A DNA stretch of 64,000 nt from an uncultured Erwinia sp. (GTDB lineage Bacteria > Pseudomonadota > Gammaproteobacteria > Enterobacterales > Enterobacteriaceae): contig CALYQW010000010.1 in NCBI GenBank assembly GCA_945290265.1, positions 1 to 64,000 on the forward strand. Reading direction: 5' to 3'. Numbering within the stretch: position 1 is the first letter of the stretch; each line of letters starts with the position of its first letter. A program made the position numbers and the translations under genes. Shown piece by piece: positions 48,835 through 57,266 of this stretch. The notes beneath the pieces were generated by a model that ran no database searches, was not told where the DNA came from, and was given only the letters and a program-made list of their open reading frames with translations.

Positions 48835-49266
48835 ATGACCATTCATAAAAAAGGGCAGGCGCATTGGGAAGGCAACATTAAGCAGGGTAAAGGTACTGTG
48901 TCCACCGAAAGTGGAGCGTTAACTCAGCAACCTTATGGATTTAATACCCGTTTTGAAGGTAAAGCCGGAACCAATCCGGAGGAACTGATTGGTGCAGCGC
49001 ACGCCGCCTGTTTTTCTATGGCGCTGTCGCTGATGTTAGGGGAAGCCGGGTATGTACCGGAAAGCATTGATACCGAGGCTGATGTCGCGCTGGATAAAGT
49101 GGATGGAGGCTTTGCCATCACCAGCGTGGCGCTGAAAAGCAGCGTCAGACTGCCAGGTATTGAAAAGGCGGAGTTCGATAAGATTATTCAGCAGGCGAAA
49201 GCCGGATGTCCGGTTTCAAAACTGCTGGATACGGAAATCACGCTGGATTACCAGCTGGAGAATTAA
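48835..49266 (+). CDS. osmC: Organic hydroperoxide reductase OsmC
   Basis: A 143-residue peroxiredoxin-like enzyme that reduces organic hydroperoxides. Both catalytic Cys are present, in A-H-A-A-C-F-S-M-A-L (about C59) and K-A-G-C-P-V-S (about C125). The whole protein is nearly identical in pattern to E. coli OsmC, beginning M-T-I-H-K-K-G-Q-A-H-W-E-G. The ATG at 48835 has CCGGAGGA upstream; a 20-codon upstream frame covers the promoter and is not coding. Confidence 0.96.
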   Translation: MTIHKKGQAHWEGNIKQGKGTVSTESGALTQQPYGFNTRFEGKAGTNPEELIGAAHAACFSMALSLMLGEAGYVPESIDTEADVALDKVDGGFAITSVALKSSVRLPGIEKAEFDKIIQQAKAGCPVSKLLDTEITLDYQLEN

Positions 49267-49308
49267 CCCTTCTACATCCTGCTGTAGTGCTTAACCGCCT
49301 GGAAGTGT

Positions 49309-49345
49309 AAAGCCGGTGAAAAAAAAGCGTTAAATCACCGGCTTT
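49309..49345 (+). terminator. Terminator after osmC
   Basis: AAAGCCGGTGA (49309-49319) pairs with TCACCGGCTTT (49335-49345), with an A-rich loop. It starts about 40 bases after the osmC stop. Confidence 0.6.
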
Positions 49346-49430
49346 CGGAGTTGAGGAGATTGGGCGTCACGGTGCAATACCCCATATTGCACCGGACAGC
49401 AGTTCTCAGGCTGTTGGTCATACAGAGGAA

Positions 49431-49823
49431 ATGAAAATGAAAAACACAGCACGCGTACTGATTGTGTCGCTTTTTACCGCAGGCACACTATTCTCCACCC
49501 AGACCCTGGCTGATGGGCCCCATGACGGCCCCGACCGTCAGTGGCACCAGCATGACGATCGTGGCGATGGTGATCATCGTTCGCATGGCGAACGTGCTGA
49601 GCGCGATCATTTTGCCTGGCAGGGCCATAATTTCCGTCGTGGTCATCCGTTACCGCCACGTTTCAGGGGTGATGATTACCGCATTGATGACTGGCGCGAG
49701 CGTGGACTTTACGAGCCACCGCGCGGCTCTGAATGGGTTTACGTTGATGGTAACTATGTGCTGGTTGCGGTCGCGACCGGGGTGATCACCAGCATTTTAC
49801 TGGGTAATGCCCTGAGCCATTAA
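49431..49823 (+). CDS. RcnB-family periplasmic protein
   Basis: A 130-residue secreted protein. The signal peptide ends at L-A (about 27). The middle is strikingly rich in His, Asp and Arg (H-D-G-P-D-R-Q-W-H-Q-H-D-D-R-G-D). The RcnB-type C-terminus has Y-R-I-D-D-W-R-E-R-G-L-Y-E-P-P-R-G and W-V-Y-V-D-G-N-Y-V-L-V-A. RcnB maintains nickel/cobalt balance in E. coli; the His-rich stretch here supports metal binding. ATG at 49431 is very close to GAGGA; ATG at 49437 has better spacing and may be the real start. No rcnA is adjacent. Confidence 0.82.
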   Translation: MKMKNTARVLIVSLFTAGTLFSTQTLADGPHDGPDRQWHQHDDRGDGDHRSHGERAERDHFAWQGHNFRRGHPLPPRFRGDDYRIDDWRERGLYEPPRGSEWVYVDGNYVLVAVATGVITSILLGNALSH

Positions 49824-49855
49824 CGCCTGAAGTGTGTAAACACAAATTCCGAAAA

Positions 49856-49877
49856 GGTGGCCGGTTACCCGGCCACC
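49856..49877. terminator. Hairpin between convergent genes
   Basis: GGTGGCCGG (49856-49864) pairs with CCGGCCACC (49869-49877) around TTAC. It lies between the RcnB-like stop and the convergent NlpC/P60 lipoprotein gene. No U tract follows. Confidence 0.5.
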
Positions 49878-49907
49878 TGCCAGCTGTAAACTTTACGCCC
49901 ATACATA

Positions 49908-51359
49908 TCACTCAATAAATCCCAGCTTAAATTGCGACTTGCTGACCAGTGATGTCAGTCTCGGATCCTCGGGATAAGACGCAAGTAAAGGAAAAAAGAC
50001 AGAGCCACCAATAATACTCCTGCTGGCGGAATCTGCCGGCCTTAATCCCCATATATTCTGGTAAGTCATTGGCACCTTACGTCCATCAATGACTGTATTA
50101 CCGATATACAACATGATATGTCCCGGAATCCAGACCAGCGTGGTGAACGGCCTGCCGTGTTCCTTCAGGTAGCTCAGGCGCCTACTGATATTCTCTTTGC
50201 TGAGATCGACAAGCCGGGCTGTGGCCTGGATCTGTGCCGCTGAATTTCTGGGAAGAAACAGACCGAAAGGCATCATCAGGCTGCGAATTTCGGCAGAGCA
50301 GTCATTATAAAAGTTATAATTTCCCCAGCCATAGGGTCTGCCACTCATTGACTGTAGCAGTACGGCCAGATTAGCGGGCGTCATTTTCCATGGCATGGCG
50401 ACAAATTCCTCGTCCTTCAGTCTGACCTGACGCATTTGTGCATGACCATCACTTTTACCTGCCGGTACTGCAACGTCAAAGAAGCCTGGCATTTTATTGC
50501 TGAATGGCAGGATGGTTCCGGGGCGGGCGGTAAAGTAATACAGACCGCGTTGCCGGACGGAAACCGGTTGTTTAATAAACGCCCCCAGATGGTTATCCGC
50601 CAGCGCCAGCCATTCGCTAACAAACTTCCGATCTGCCACCGCAATATCTTCGCTGTGAACCCAACCGGTGACGGTCGGTGATAAAACATATTTCCAGCGT
50701 CTGTCGTGGCTGTGTGTCAGTATGTATACCGGGGTGCCGGGACGAATTGAAGAGTTCTGTAAGTTGTCAAAAGGGTAGCCCTGCCCGGCCTGACGGGGAT
50801 CGTCATACGCAGGGTCGGTAGTCGGAAGATCCCTGACCAGCGTTTCCCTGAGCGCGATCCCACGTCCCGCAGGACGATAAACAGCGTCAATGCGGGTGGC
50901 CGCATTATTTCTCACCTCCCGCTTCCATTGAACCGAATGAACCCTGAAATTTTCACCCCAGGAGACGCTTTGTTCCCCGAGATACTTGCTGATGTTGAGA
51001 TCGCGCACTCTCTCTGCCCCTCTGCGCAGAATTGAGGCGATGTAATAAGGATTCCACGGCGATTTTTCATGCGGTTCCATCCCAAAATAGCGCGATTTCA
51101 GCGCAGAAAAATGACGTTGCTGTGCGGCGTTATCCAGCACGGGCATCTGCATAGCCTGGCCGTCAGGCAGCCACGTGCTGACAGACTGGGAGTAATTGCT
51201 TAGTGCGAACACCGATTTGGTCGGATCGATAAAGTCTGCCGGTAAAGGGCTGGCAGTCTCCATCCGGTTGGTTGCCGGTGCGGTGTGACAGGCTGATAAC
51301 AGTAGCAGTGCCGTCAGTAAAAAGGGCTTTATTCCTGTTGACATCCGGATTGTGTTCAT
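49908..51359 (-). CDS. SH3 / NlpC-P60 peptidoglycan endopeptidase lipoprotein
   Basis: A 483-residue lipoprotein with lipobox L-L-S-A-C (C24). The mature protein has SH3-like domains (about 130-330, with G-T-P-V-Y-I-L-T-H and V-T-G-W-V-H-S-E-D-I). These are followed by an NlpC/P60 cysteine peptidase: S-G-R-P-Y-G-W-G-N-Y-N-F-Y-N-D-C-S-A-E-I with the catalytic Cys, and W-I-P-G-H-I-M-L-Y-I-G with the catalytic His. The fold resembles YkfC-type gamma-D-glutamyl-diamino acid endopeptidases. It could trim peptidoglycan stems in the periplasm. It stands alone. Confidence 0.85.
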   Translation of the reverse strand: MNTIRMSTGIKPFLLTALLLLSACHTAPATNRMETASPLPADFIDPTKSVFALSNYSQSVSTWLPDGQAMQMPVLDNAAQQRHFSALKSRYFGMEPHEKSPWNPYYIASILRRGAERVRDLNISKYLGEQSVSWGENFRVHSVQWKREVRNNAATRIDAVYRPAGRGIALRETLVRDLPTTDPAYDDPRQAGQGYPFDNLQNSSIRPGTPVYILTHSHDRRWKYVLSPTVTGWVHSEDIAVADRKFVSEWLALADNHLGAFIKQPVSVRQRGLYYFTARPGTILPFSNKMPGFFDVAVPAGKSDGHAQMRQVRLKDEEFVAMPWKMTPANLAVLLQSMSGRPYGWGNYNFYNDCSAEIRSLMMPFGLFLPRNSAAQIQATARLVDLSKENISRRLSYLKEHGRPFTTLVWIPGHIMLYIGNTVIDGRKVPMTYQNIWGLRPADSASRSIIGGSVFFPLLASYPEDPRLTSLVSKSQFKLGFIE

Positions 51360-51550
51360 ACACCAGTTCCTCGTCGGGTCAGATTAATCAGCCCAAATCA
51401 TCCGCGTTTCTCAGGCAGCCCGGCAATTGCCGATCCGGTGATTTTCCGTAAATAGATATCCTGTCCATTTACTTTTCCGGACGTCTGGACAACCCTGCGC
51501 CTGGTTAGCTAGCATGCCGTGATTAAATAATTCTCTGCAGGTACAGACAG

Positions 51551-52459
51551 ATGGCGCAAAATATCACAATTCTTGATGGCGGAATGGGACGGGAACTGGC
51601 GCGGATTGGCGCACCGTTTCGTCAGCCGGAATGGTCGGCACTGGCGTTATATCAGGCACCGCAGCAGATAAAGGCAGTACACCAAAGTTTTATTGCCGCC
51701 GGCGCGCAGGTGATTACCACCAACAGTTACGCGCTCGTGCCTTTCCATATCGGCGCGCAGCGTTTTGCTGAAGATGCGCCGGGGCTGGCGCAACTGGCCG
51801 GCAGGCTGGCGCGTCAAGCGGCGGATGAGGCCGTGCAGACGGTGCGCGTGGCAGGCAGCCTGCCACCGGCTCTCGGTTCTTATCGTCCCGATCTGTTTGA
51901 TGCCCGCCGCGCGGCGGAGATTTATCGGGTGCTGGTTGCCGGCCAGGCTGACTACGTGGATTTCTGGCTGGGCGAAACCATCAGCTCGCTGGCAGAAGCT
52001 GTCGCTATTGCTCAGGCCACCGCCGCCGAACAAAAACCGCTGTGGCTGTCCTTTACCCTCGAGGATAAGCCTGGATCAGAACAGCACCCTGCCACCCTGC
52101 GTTCGGGGGAGAGCGTGACGGCAGCGGTAGCGAAATCGATTGAGCTGGGCGCGCAAAATGTGCTGTTTAACTGCAGCCATCCGGAAGTTATGACCTCTGC
52201 GGTGCAGCAGGCTCAGCAACTGCGTCAGCAGCTGGCCGCCGGCATTGGAATTGGCGTCTATGCTAATGCCTTTGAGCCAGGCAGCAATGAAGGGGATGCG
52301 AATGACGGCTTAAGTGGGATGCGTAAAGATACCGATCCGCAGGGCTATCTTGTCTGGGCCAGACGGTGGGTGGATAACGGTGCCAGCCTGATTGGCGGCT
52401 GCTGCGGTATTGGCCCGAAACATATTCAGTGCCTGGCAGCTGAACTGAAAACATCCTGA
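51551..52459 (+). CDS. mmuM: Homocysteine S-methyltransferase (MmuM-like)
   Basis: A 302-residue zinc-dependent methyltransferase that makes methionine from homocysteine, usually with S-methylmethionine as donor. Zinc ligands are visible: Cys in L-F-N-C-S-H-P and the Cys pair in G-G-C-C-G-I-G-P near the C-terminus. The N-terminus has L-D-G-G-M-G-R-E-L. In E. coli the partner permease mmuP is adjacent; here it is not. The donor is inferred by family only. Confidence 0.87.
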   Translation: MAQNITILDGGMGRELARIGAPFRQPEWSALALYQAPQQIKAVHQSFIAAGAQVITTNSYALVPFHIGAQRFAEDAPGLAQLAGRLARQAADEAVQTVRVAGSLPPALGSYRPDLFDARRAAEIYRVLVAGQADYVDFWLGETISSLAEAVAIAQATAAEQKPLWLSFTLEDKPGSEQHPATLRSGESVTAAVAKSIELGAQNVLFNCSHPEVMTSAVQQAQQLRQQLAAGIGIGVYANAFEPGSNEGDANDGLSGMRKDTDPQGYLVWARRWVDNGASLIGGCCGIGPKHIQCLAAELKTS

Positions 52460-52471
52460 CGGCCGCTGCGG

Positions 52472-52858
52472 TTAATGGGGGGGATTTAGCGGGCAGTTAA
52501 ACGTCATCATCATATTCTGCGGTGCATTGATCGCGCTGAAACGCTGCGCGGAAATACGCTGCAGCAGCCAGCCATCACGGGTTACCGCCGAAGGAATATA
52601 ACGTGCCGGATCGCTGGAACGTAAGGTACCGCTCTCCAGCTGAAGCTGCGGCAGGATCAGGATGAAACTGTTTACGCGATCGATAATCCGTCCTTCAATA
52701 TCCCCCAACGGCTCACCGCTCAGTGTTTCCCGATGTGCCGGGCAGGTGATACCTGGAGCCGAACGGCATCCCGTCAGTAATGTCAGCAGGCACGCCAACA
52801 GTAACCCACAGTGTGTCATGCGGGGCCGGGCACAGTAAGGTGATAGCCAAATCGGCAT
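52472..52858 (-). CDS. Small predicted lipoprotein, unknown
   Basis: A 128-residue protein with a long N-region and lipobox L-L-T-G-C (Cys at about 31). The ATG at 52858 has GGGAG at good distance. An internal ATG 13 codons later would give a more usual signal length but has no ribosome site. The mature part has four Cys overall and the pattern G-D-I-E-G-R-I-I-D-R-V. I do not recognise it. It converges with mmuM. Confidence 0.6.
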   Translation of the reverse strand: MPIWLSPYCARPRMTHCGLLLACLLTLLTGCRSAPGITCPAHRETLSGEPLGDIEGRIIDRVNSFILILPQLQLESGTLRSSDPARYIPSAVTRDGWLLQRISAQRFSAINAPQNMMMTFNCPLNPPH

Positions 52859-53054
52859 GGCAGGCTCCCTGTCAGAATGGGTAACACCTGGTATAGCTAA
52901 TCGCTGAAGTTACAGCAACTCCAGGTACACAAATCAGGAAACCTCACTCCACCTGCGGGAAACGCATCGCTTAACAGTCAAACTGAATCAATTCAGCCGA
53001 AACGTTAACAACTATTCGCAGGGCACTTAATGAGTGCTACACTTGCAACAGATT

Positions 53055-53070
53055 TGTGATATATATCACA
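53055..53070. promoter_or_regulatory. CRP-binding site
   Basis: TGTGATATATATCACA is a perfect TGTGA-N6-TCACA palindrome, the core of the cAMP-CRP site. It is the only strong one I saw in the 400-base gap (52859-53271) before the pqqU remnant, about 215 bases upstream of that start. It may govern the remnant, and through it gcd downstream, or the divergent lipoprotein gene. Confidence 0.75.
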
Positions 53071-53271
53071 CGTAAATGCAAGTATATACGTTTTTCACCG
53101 GATTGTAGCCGGGGAATGTCTTGCTGACAGGCGCAAAACAGGGCGCTTTGGCAGACAGGTTATATACTTTAGTTTTTCCTGAAATGCAGTGTGCTTTTTC
53201 AGGAAATCGCTGTTTTGTGCGCCTGTTTGCTCAGACGTTTGGCTTCACTCTGGTTTCCTGAAACAAAGACC

Positions 53272-53728
53272 GTGAACAATAATAAAACCCTGACTCACTC
53301 TCTGGCCTCGCTGGCGATGATGTTGCCCCTTGCTGCCAGCAGAGCACCATCTTCCTCAGCGGCAGATCGGGATGAACCCTCTCTGCTGGTAATAAAAAAA
53401 CGTGATGGTCTGTCCGAACTCGACTCGCCAGCCTCGGTGAGCGTGGTGCAGGGGGACGATCTGCGCCACAGCACCCCACAGGTCAACTTGTCTGAAGCGC
53501 TGGGCAGTGTGCCGGGGCTGCAAATTCAGAACCGTCAGAATTATGCCCAGGACCTGCAACTGTCTGTGCGCGGTTTTGGCAGTCGCTCTACCTGTTCAGC
53601 CGCGTCGATAATTGTTCGTTCGCCATTACGTTGGTTCAGTGCTTGTCAATGAGGGGAATGGCCGTTATTACGAGCCTGCACCGGGCCGTGACTACAGCGG
53701 CGGGGCCACCCTGGCCCGGCAGTTTTAA
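53272..53728 (+). pseudogene. pqqU: Degraded TonB-dependent PQQ receptor gene (pqqU/yncD remnant)
   Basis: The first part, from the GTG at 53272, encodes a signal peptide and the receptor plug: E-L-D-S-P-A-S-V-S-V-V, then N-L-S-E-A-L, V-P-G-L-Q-I-Q-N-R-Q-N-Y-A-Q-D-L-Q-L and G-F-G-S-R-S-T. This closely follows E. coli YncD/PqqU as I remember it. The reading then jumps, in another frame, to the last barrel strand (Y-L-F-S-R-V-D-N, 53589-53612). In a third frame it continues to Y-V-G-S-V-L-V-N-E-G-N-G-R-Y-Y-E-P-A-P-G-R and the stop at 53728. Over 500 internal residues are gone, plus a small indel. It cannot make a receptor. Confidence 0.85.
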
Positions 53729-53886
53729 GATTTTGCGGCCCTGGTGCCGCGAGGGATCCGGCAACTGTCCACCGGTGCAGCGCAGCGCTGGCGGATACAA
53801 ACACCGGTTGGATCTTCTGTGTTAAACAGGTGTTTAAAAGACGGGCTTCCCGTCGACGACTTTAAATTTTGGTTAAGGTTCAAACT

Positions 53887-56265
53887 ATGCAAAGTAAAGC
53901 ATCACGAATACTGATCCTGTTGACAGCAATTTTCGCCGCCCTCAGCGGCTTATATCTGTCAATTGGCGGTATCTTGCTGGCAAAACTGGGCGGTTCGCTC
54001 TACTACATCATCGCGGGTGTGGTTCTGCTGATCACCGCTTTCCTGCTGTTCCGTCGCCGCAGTTCGGCGTTACTGCTGTATGCGTTATTCCTGCTTGGCA
54101 CCACTATCTGGTCTGTCTGGGAAGTGGGTACCGACTTCTGGGCGCTGACGCCGCGTCTGGACGTCACTTTCTTCCTCGGCCTGTGGCTGGTGCTGCCATT
54201 TACCTGGCGTGGCCTGAGAGGCAAAGGATCGTTCCCTCGCACTGCACTGAGCGTGGTGCTGGCGATAACCGTGGCGGTGCTTGCCTGGTCGGTATTTAAC
54301 GATCCGCAGGAAATCAACGGGACGCTGAGTGCGGAACAGATCGCTCCGGCGGCTGACGATGGCATTCCGGCAGAAGACTGGCCGGCTTATGGTCGTACTC
54401 AGGGCGGAAACCGTTATTCCCCGCTGAAGCAGATCAACGACCAGAACGTGACCGAGCTGCAGCAGGTATGGTCGTTCCAGTCTGGTGATGTGAAAAGAGC
54501 CAGCGATCCGGGTGAAATCACCAACGAAGCCACGCCAATTAAAATTGGTGATGGCCTGTTCCTGTGCACCGCGCACCAGGAACTGGTGGCGCTGGATCCG
54601 GCAACCGGTAAGCAGAAGTGGCGCTTCGATCCGGAAATGAAAACCAATCCCACCTTCCAGCACGTGACCTGTCGCGGCGTGTCTTACTACCAGACACCGG
54701 AAGCGGCGGCGGCCCCGGCTGATGTGAAATCTGCACAGTGTGCACGTCGTATTCTGTTACCGGTCAATGATGGCAGTCTGTATGCGCTGGATGCGGAAAC
54801 CGGTGCGCGCTGTGCGGCATTTGGTGATAACGGTAAGCTGAATCTGCAGAGTAATCTGCCGTTTAACCGTGTTGGTGCATTTGAGCCTACTTCTCCGCCA
54901 ATTATTACCAAAACCACCATTATCATGGCGGGAGCAGTAACCGATAACTATTCAATCCGTGAGCCGTCAGGCGTTATTCGTGGTTTTGATGTTAACAGCG
55001 GTAAACTGCTGTGGGCTTTCGATCCGGGTGCTAAAGATCCGAATAGGGTGCCACAGGGTGAGCAGAAATATGTGGCTAACTCGCCGAACTCCTGGGCACC
55101 GGCTGCTTACGATGCCAAACTGGATCTGGTATATCTGCCAATCGGCGTCTCTACTCCGGATATTTTTGGTGGTCACCGTACCCCGGAAATGGAGCGTTTT
55201 GCTACTGGCTTGCTGGCACTGAATGCCACTACAGGTAAGCTGGGCTGGTTCTATCAGACGGTACACCACGATCTGTGGGATATGGACGTACCGGCGCAGC
55301 CAACGCTGGCGGATATCAATGACAAAGATGGTAACAAAGTACCGGTCATCTATGTGCCGACCAAAACCGGCGATATCTTCGTTCTGGATCGCCGTGACGG
55401 CAAGCCGGTTGTTCCGGCACCGGAAATGAAGGTGCCACAGGGTCCGGTTAAAGGTGAACGTCTTTCGCCGACGCAGCCATACTCTGAGCTGAGCTACCGT
55501 CCGAAAGCGCATCTGGCCGGTAAAGATATGTGGGGTGCCACTATCTTTGATCAGCTGGTCTGTCGCGTTATGTTCCATCAGCTGCGTTATGAAGGTCCGT
55601 TCACACCGCCATCCGAGCAGGGCACCCTGGTTTTCCCGGGTAACCTGGGGATGTTTGAGTGGGGCGGGATCTCCGTCGATACCGATCGTCAGGTTGCGGT
55701 GACTAACCCAATGGCGCTGCCATTTGTCTCCCGTCTGATCCCACGTGGTCCGGGTAATCCAATCGAGCCGGATGAGAACGATAAAGGCGGCACCGGTAGC
55801 GAATCCGGTATTCAGCCACAGTACGGCTTGCCTTACGGCGTAACGCTGAATCCGTTCCTGTCTCCGCTGGGTCTGCCGTGCAAACAGCCTTCATGGGGTT
55901 ATATTTCTGCGATTGATTTGAAAACCAACGATATCGTGTGGAAGAAACGTATTGGTACCGTTCGCGACAGCGCCCCAGTGCCACTACCGTTTAAAATGGG
56001 TATGCCAATGCTGGGTGGCCCAATTTCTACCGCCGGCAACGTGGTGTTTATTGCGGCGACTGCCGATAACTATCTGCGTGCCTATAACGTGTCTAACGGT
56101 AAGCTGTTGTGGCAGGCGCGTCTGCCAGCCGGTGGTCAGGCAACGCCAATGACGTATGAAGTTAATGGTAAGCAGTATGTGGTGATTGTGGCTGGTGGCC
56201 ATGGTTCGTTCGGCACGAAGATGGGTGATTATGTGATTGCCTATGCGTTGCCGGACAGCAAGTAA
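53887..56265 (+). CDS. gcd: Membrane-bound PQQ-dependent glucose dehydrogenase
   Basis: A 792-residue quinoprotein that oxidises glucose to gluconolactone in the periplasm and reduces ubiquinone. Five membrane helices lie in residues 1-140, then an eight-bladed PQQ propeller with W-P-A-Y-G-R-T-Q-G-G-N-R-Y-S-P-L (about 163-178), H-H-D-L-W-D-M-D-V-P-A-Q-P and G-G-H-G-S-F-G-T-K near the end. The ATG at 53887 has AAGG at good distance; a TTG six codons earlier does not. Length fits E. coli Gcd (796). It lies 158 bases after the wrecked pqqU. No pqq synthesis genes are in the window. Confidence 0.96.
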   Translation: MQSKASRILILLTAIFAALSGLYLSIGGILLAKLGGSLYYIIAGVVLLITAFLLFRRRSSALLLYALFLLGTTIWSVWEVGTDFWALTPRLDVTFFLGLWLVLPFTWRGLRGKGSFPRTALSVVLAITVAVLAWSVFNDPQEINGTLSAEQIAPAADDGIPAEDWPAYGRTQGGNRYSPLKQINDQNVTELQQVWSFQSGDVKRASDPGEITNEATPIKIGDGLFLCTAHQELVALDPATGKQKWRFDPEMKTNPTFQHVTCRGVSYYQTPEAAAAPADVKSAQCARRILLPVNDGSLYALDAETGARCAAFGDNGKLNLQSNLPFNRVGAFEPTSPPIITKTTIIMAGAVTDNYSIREPSGVIRGFDVNSGKLLWAFDPGAKDPNRVPQGEQKYVANSPNSWAPAAYDAKLDLVYLPIGVSTPDIFGGHRTPEMERFATGLLALNATTGKLGWFYQTVHHDLWDMDVPAQPTLADINDKDGNKVPVIYVPTKTGDIFVLDRRDGKPVVPAPEMKVPQGPVKGERLSPTQPYSELSYRPKAHLAGKDMWGATIFDQLVCRVMFHQLRYEGPFTPPSEQGTLVFPGNLGMFEWGGISVDTDRQVAVTNPMALPFVSRLIPRGPGNPIEPDENDKGGTGSESGIQPQYGLPYGVTLNPFLSPLGLPCKQPSWGYISAIDLKTNDIVWKKRIGTVRDSAPVPLPFKMGMPMLGGPISTAGNVVFIAATADNYLRAYNVSNGKLLWQARLPAGGQATPMTYEVNGKQYVVIVAGGHGSFGTKMGDYVIAYALPDSK

Positions 56266-56316
56266 GTTTTGCCGGTGCTGAGGGCGGCCTTTGGGCTGCC
56301 TTCAGATTGGTGATAA

Positions 56317-56346
56317 AAGCCTGCATCGTTGATGCGGGCTTTTTTT
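56317..56346 (+). terminator. Rho-independent terminator of gcd
   Basis: AAGCCTGCATC (56317-56327) pairs with GATGCGGGCTT (56331-56341) around GTT, followed by a T run. It lies about 50 bases after the gcd stop. Confidence 0.85.
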
Positions 56347-56408
56347 GGTTTGATGTGTATGTGTTTTAAAGGCCAGGTAAACGGCCAGGGCAAGAGAAAA
56401 AGACAGGG

Positions 56409-56879
56409 TTATTGCCGGGCCAGCTGGCGTAAGGCGGCGATCTGACTCCGCCAGCGTGTCAGAGCTTCTTCTTCATTATGCAGAGTAAATGTCATTCCCC
56501 CGGTGACCGTGGCGTAAGGGGCGCGGTGGGCGATAACCTGGCAAACATGGGCGTTGAATACGCACAAATCCTGGCCACCCAGCGACCGCTGACGCAGATG
56601 AACCTGCGCCTGAACTTCAATCACTGCTCCGTCGTGTATCAGCGCCAGGGTAGCTTTAGCATTATTTTGCAGATTAGTGCAGGTCGTGGAGCGCGGCCAG
56701 ATAGCAAACAGCAGCAGCTGTGGCGTTACTGCGATTATCTCACCGAAACTCAGTTGAGCGGCATAGGGCCAGCCATTTTCACCCACGCTGGACAGACGAA
56801 TAGCCTGATGAAGGTACGCCTCCGGCAATGAGCCATCCAGCAGGATTTGTAGTTCATCCGGTAACTGGCTAAGGTTCAT
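56409..56879 (-). CDS. Pyridoxamine 5'-phosphate oxidase-like flavin-binding protein
   Basis: A 156-residue protein of the split-barrel FMN-binding superfamily. Typical strand segments are G-W-P-Y-A-A-Q-L-S-F-G-E-I (about 36-48), L-L-L-F-A-I-W-P-R-S-T-T-C-T-N-L and A-T-L-A-L-I-H-D-G-A-V-I-E-V-Q-A-Q-V. The substrate cannot be predicted. It stands alone, convergent with gcd, with AGGAGAC before the ATG. Confidence 0.65.
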   Translation of the reverse strand: MNLSQLPDELQILLDGSLPEAYLHQAIRLSSVGENGWPYAAQLSFGEIIAVTPQLLLFAIWPRSTTCTNLQNNAKATLALIHDGAVIEVQAQVHLRQRSLGGQDLCVFNAHVCQVIAHRAPYATVTGGMTFTLHNEEEALTRWRSQIAALRQLARQ

Positions 56880-57266
56880 CGTAGTCTCCTGAAAATAAAA
56901 CCATAATTTATTTTTTTAGCATAACGTGATTAATTTCATCCTGAAAATCTGTGTAAATGAGAATTAACACAATTTTCTTTGTGCTGACGCAACAATTTTG
57001 CCTGGTTTTTTCTCAAAAAACGTTCTATTAAGCTTATCCTAAAGAATTTCATTTACGTTATATATATAGTGTTTTTGGTAATCTCTTATCGGACGCGAAT
57101 GAACAAAGCGTTGTCCTGAGTGTCTGTCTAATCGGGTTATTTTATCTGTCTGCTTACCATTGCAATACTTAGCAGGATCAGACTCCAGGTAATCTGTTTC
57201 GCTGAGTAAAGTACAGGTCTCAGAATAATTACATTCACTGGTATGACTAACTCACAGGTTTTTTTT
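56880..57266 (+). promoter_or_regulatory. Promoter region of the arn operon with a PmrA-box-like site
   Basis: An AT-rich gap without a gene. ATTAAG (57027-57032), five bases, CCTAAA (57038-57043) fits the direct-repeat PmrA box (YTTAAK-N5-YTTAAK) with small deviations. An AT-rich TATATA (from 57060) stands where a -10 would be. E. coli and Salmonella arn operons are activated by PmrA (BasR), which makes the site plausible. Confidence 0.45.

Noticed and set aside
53191..53271. N-terminal extension of the receptor remnant
   Set aside because: The signal-peptide-like start is at the GTG at 53272; the upstream codons have no receptor character.
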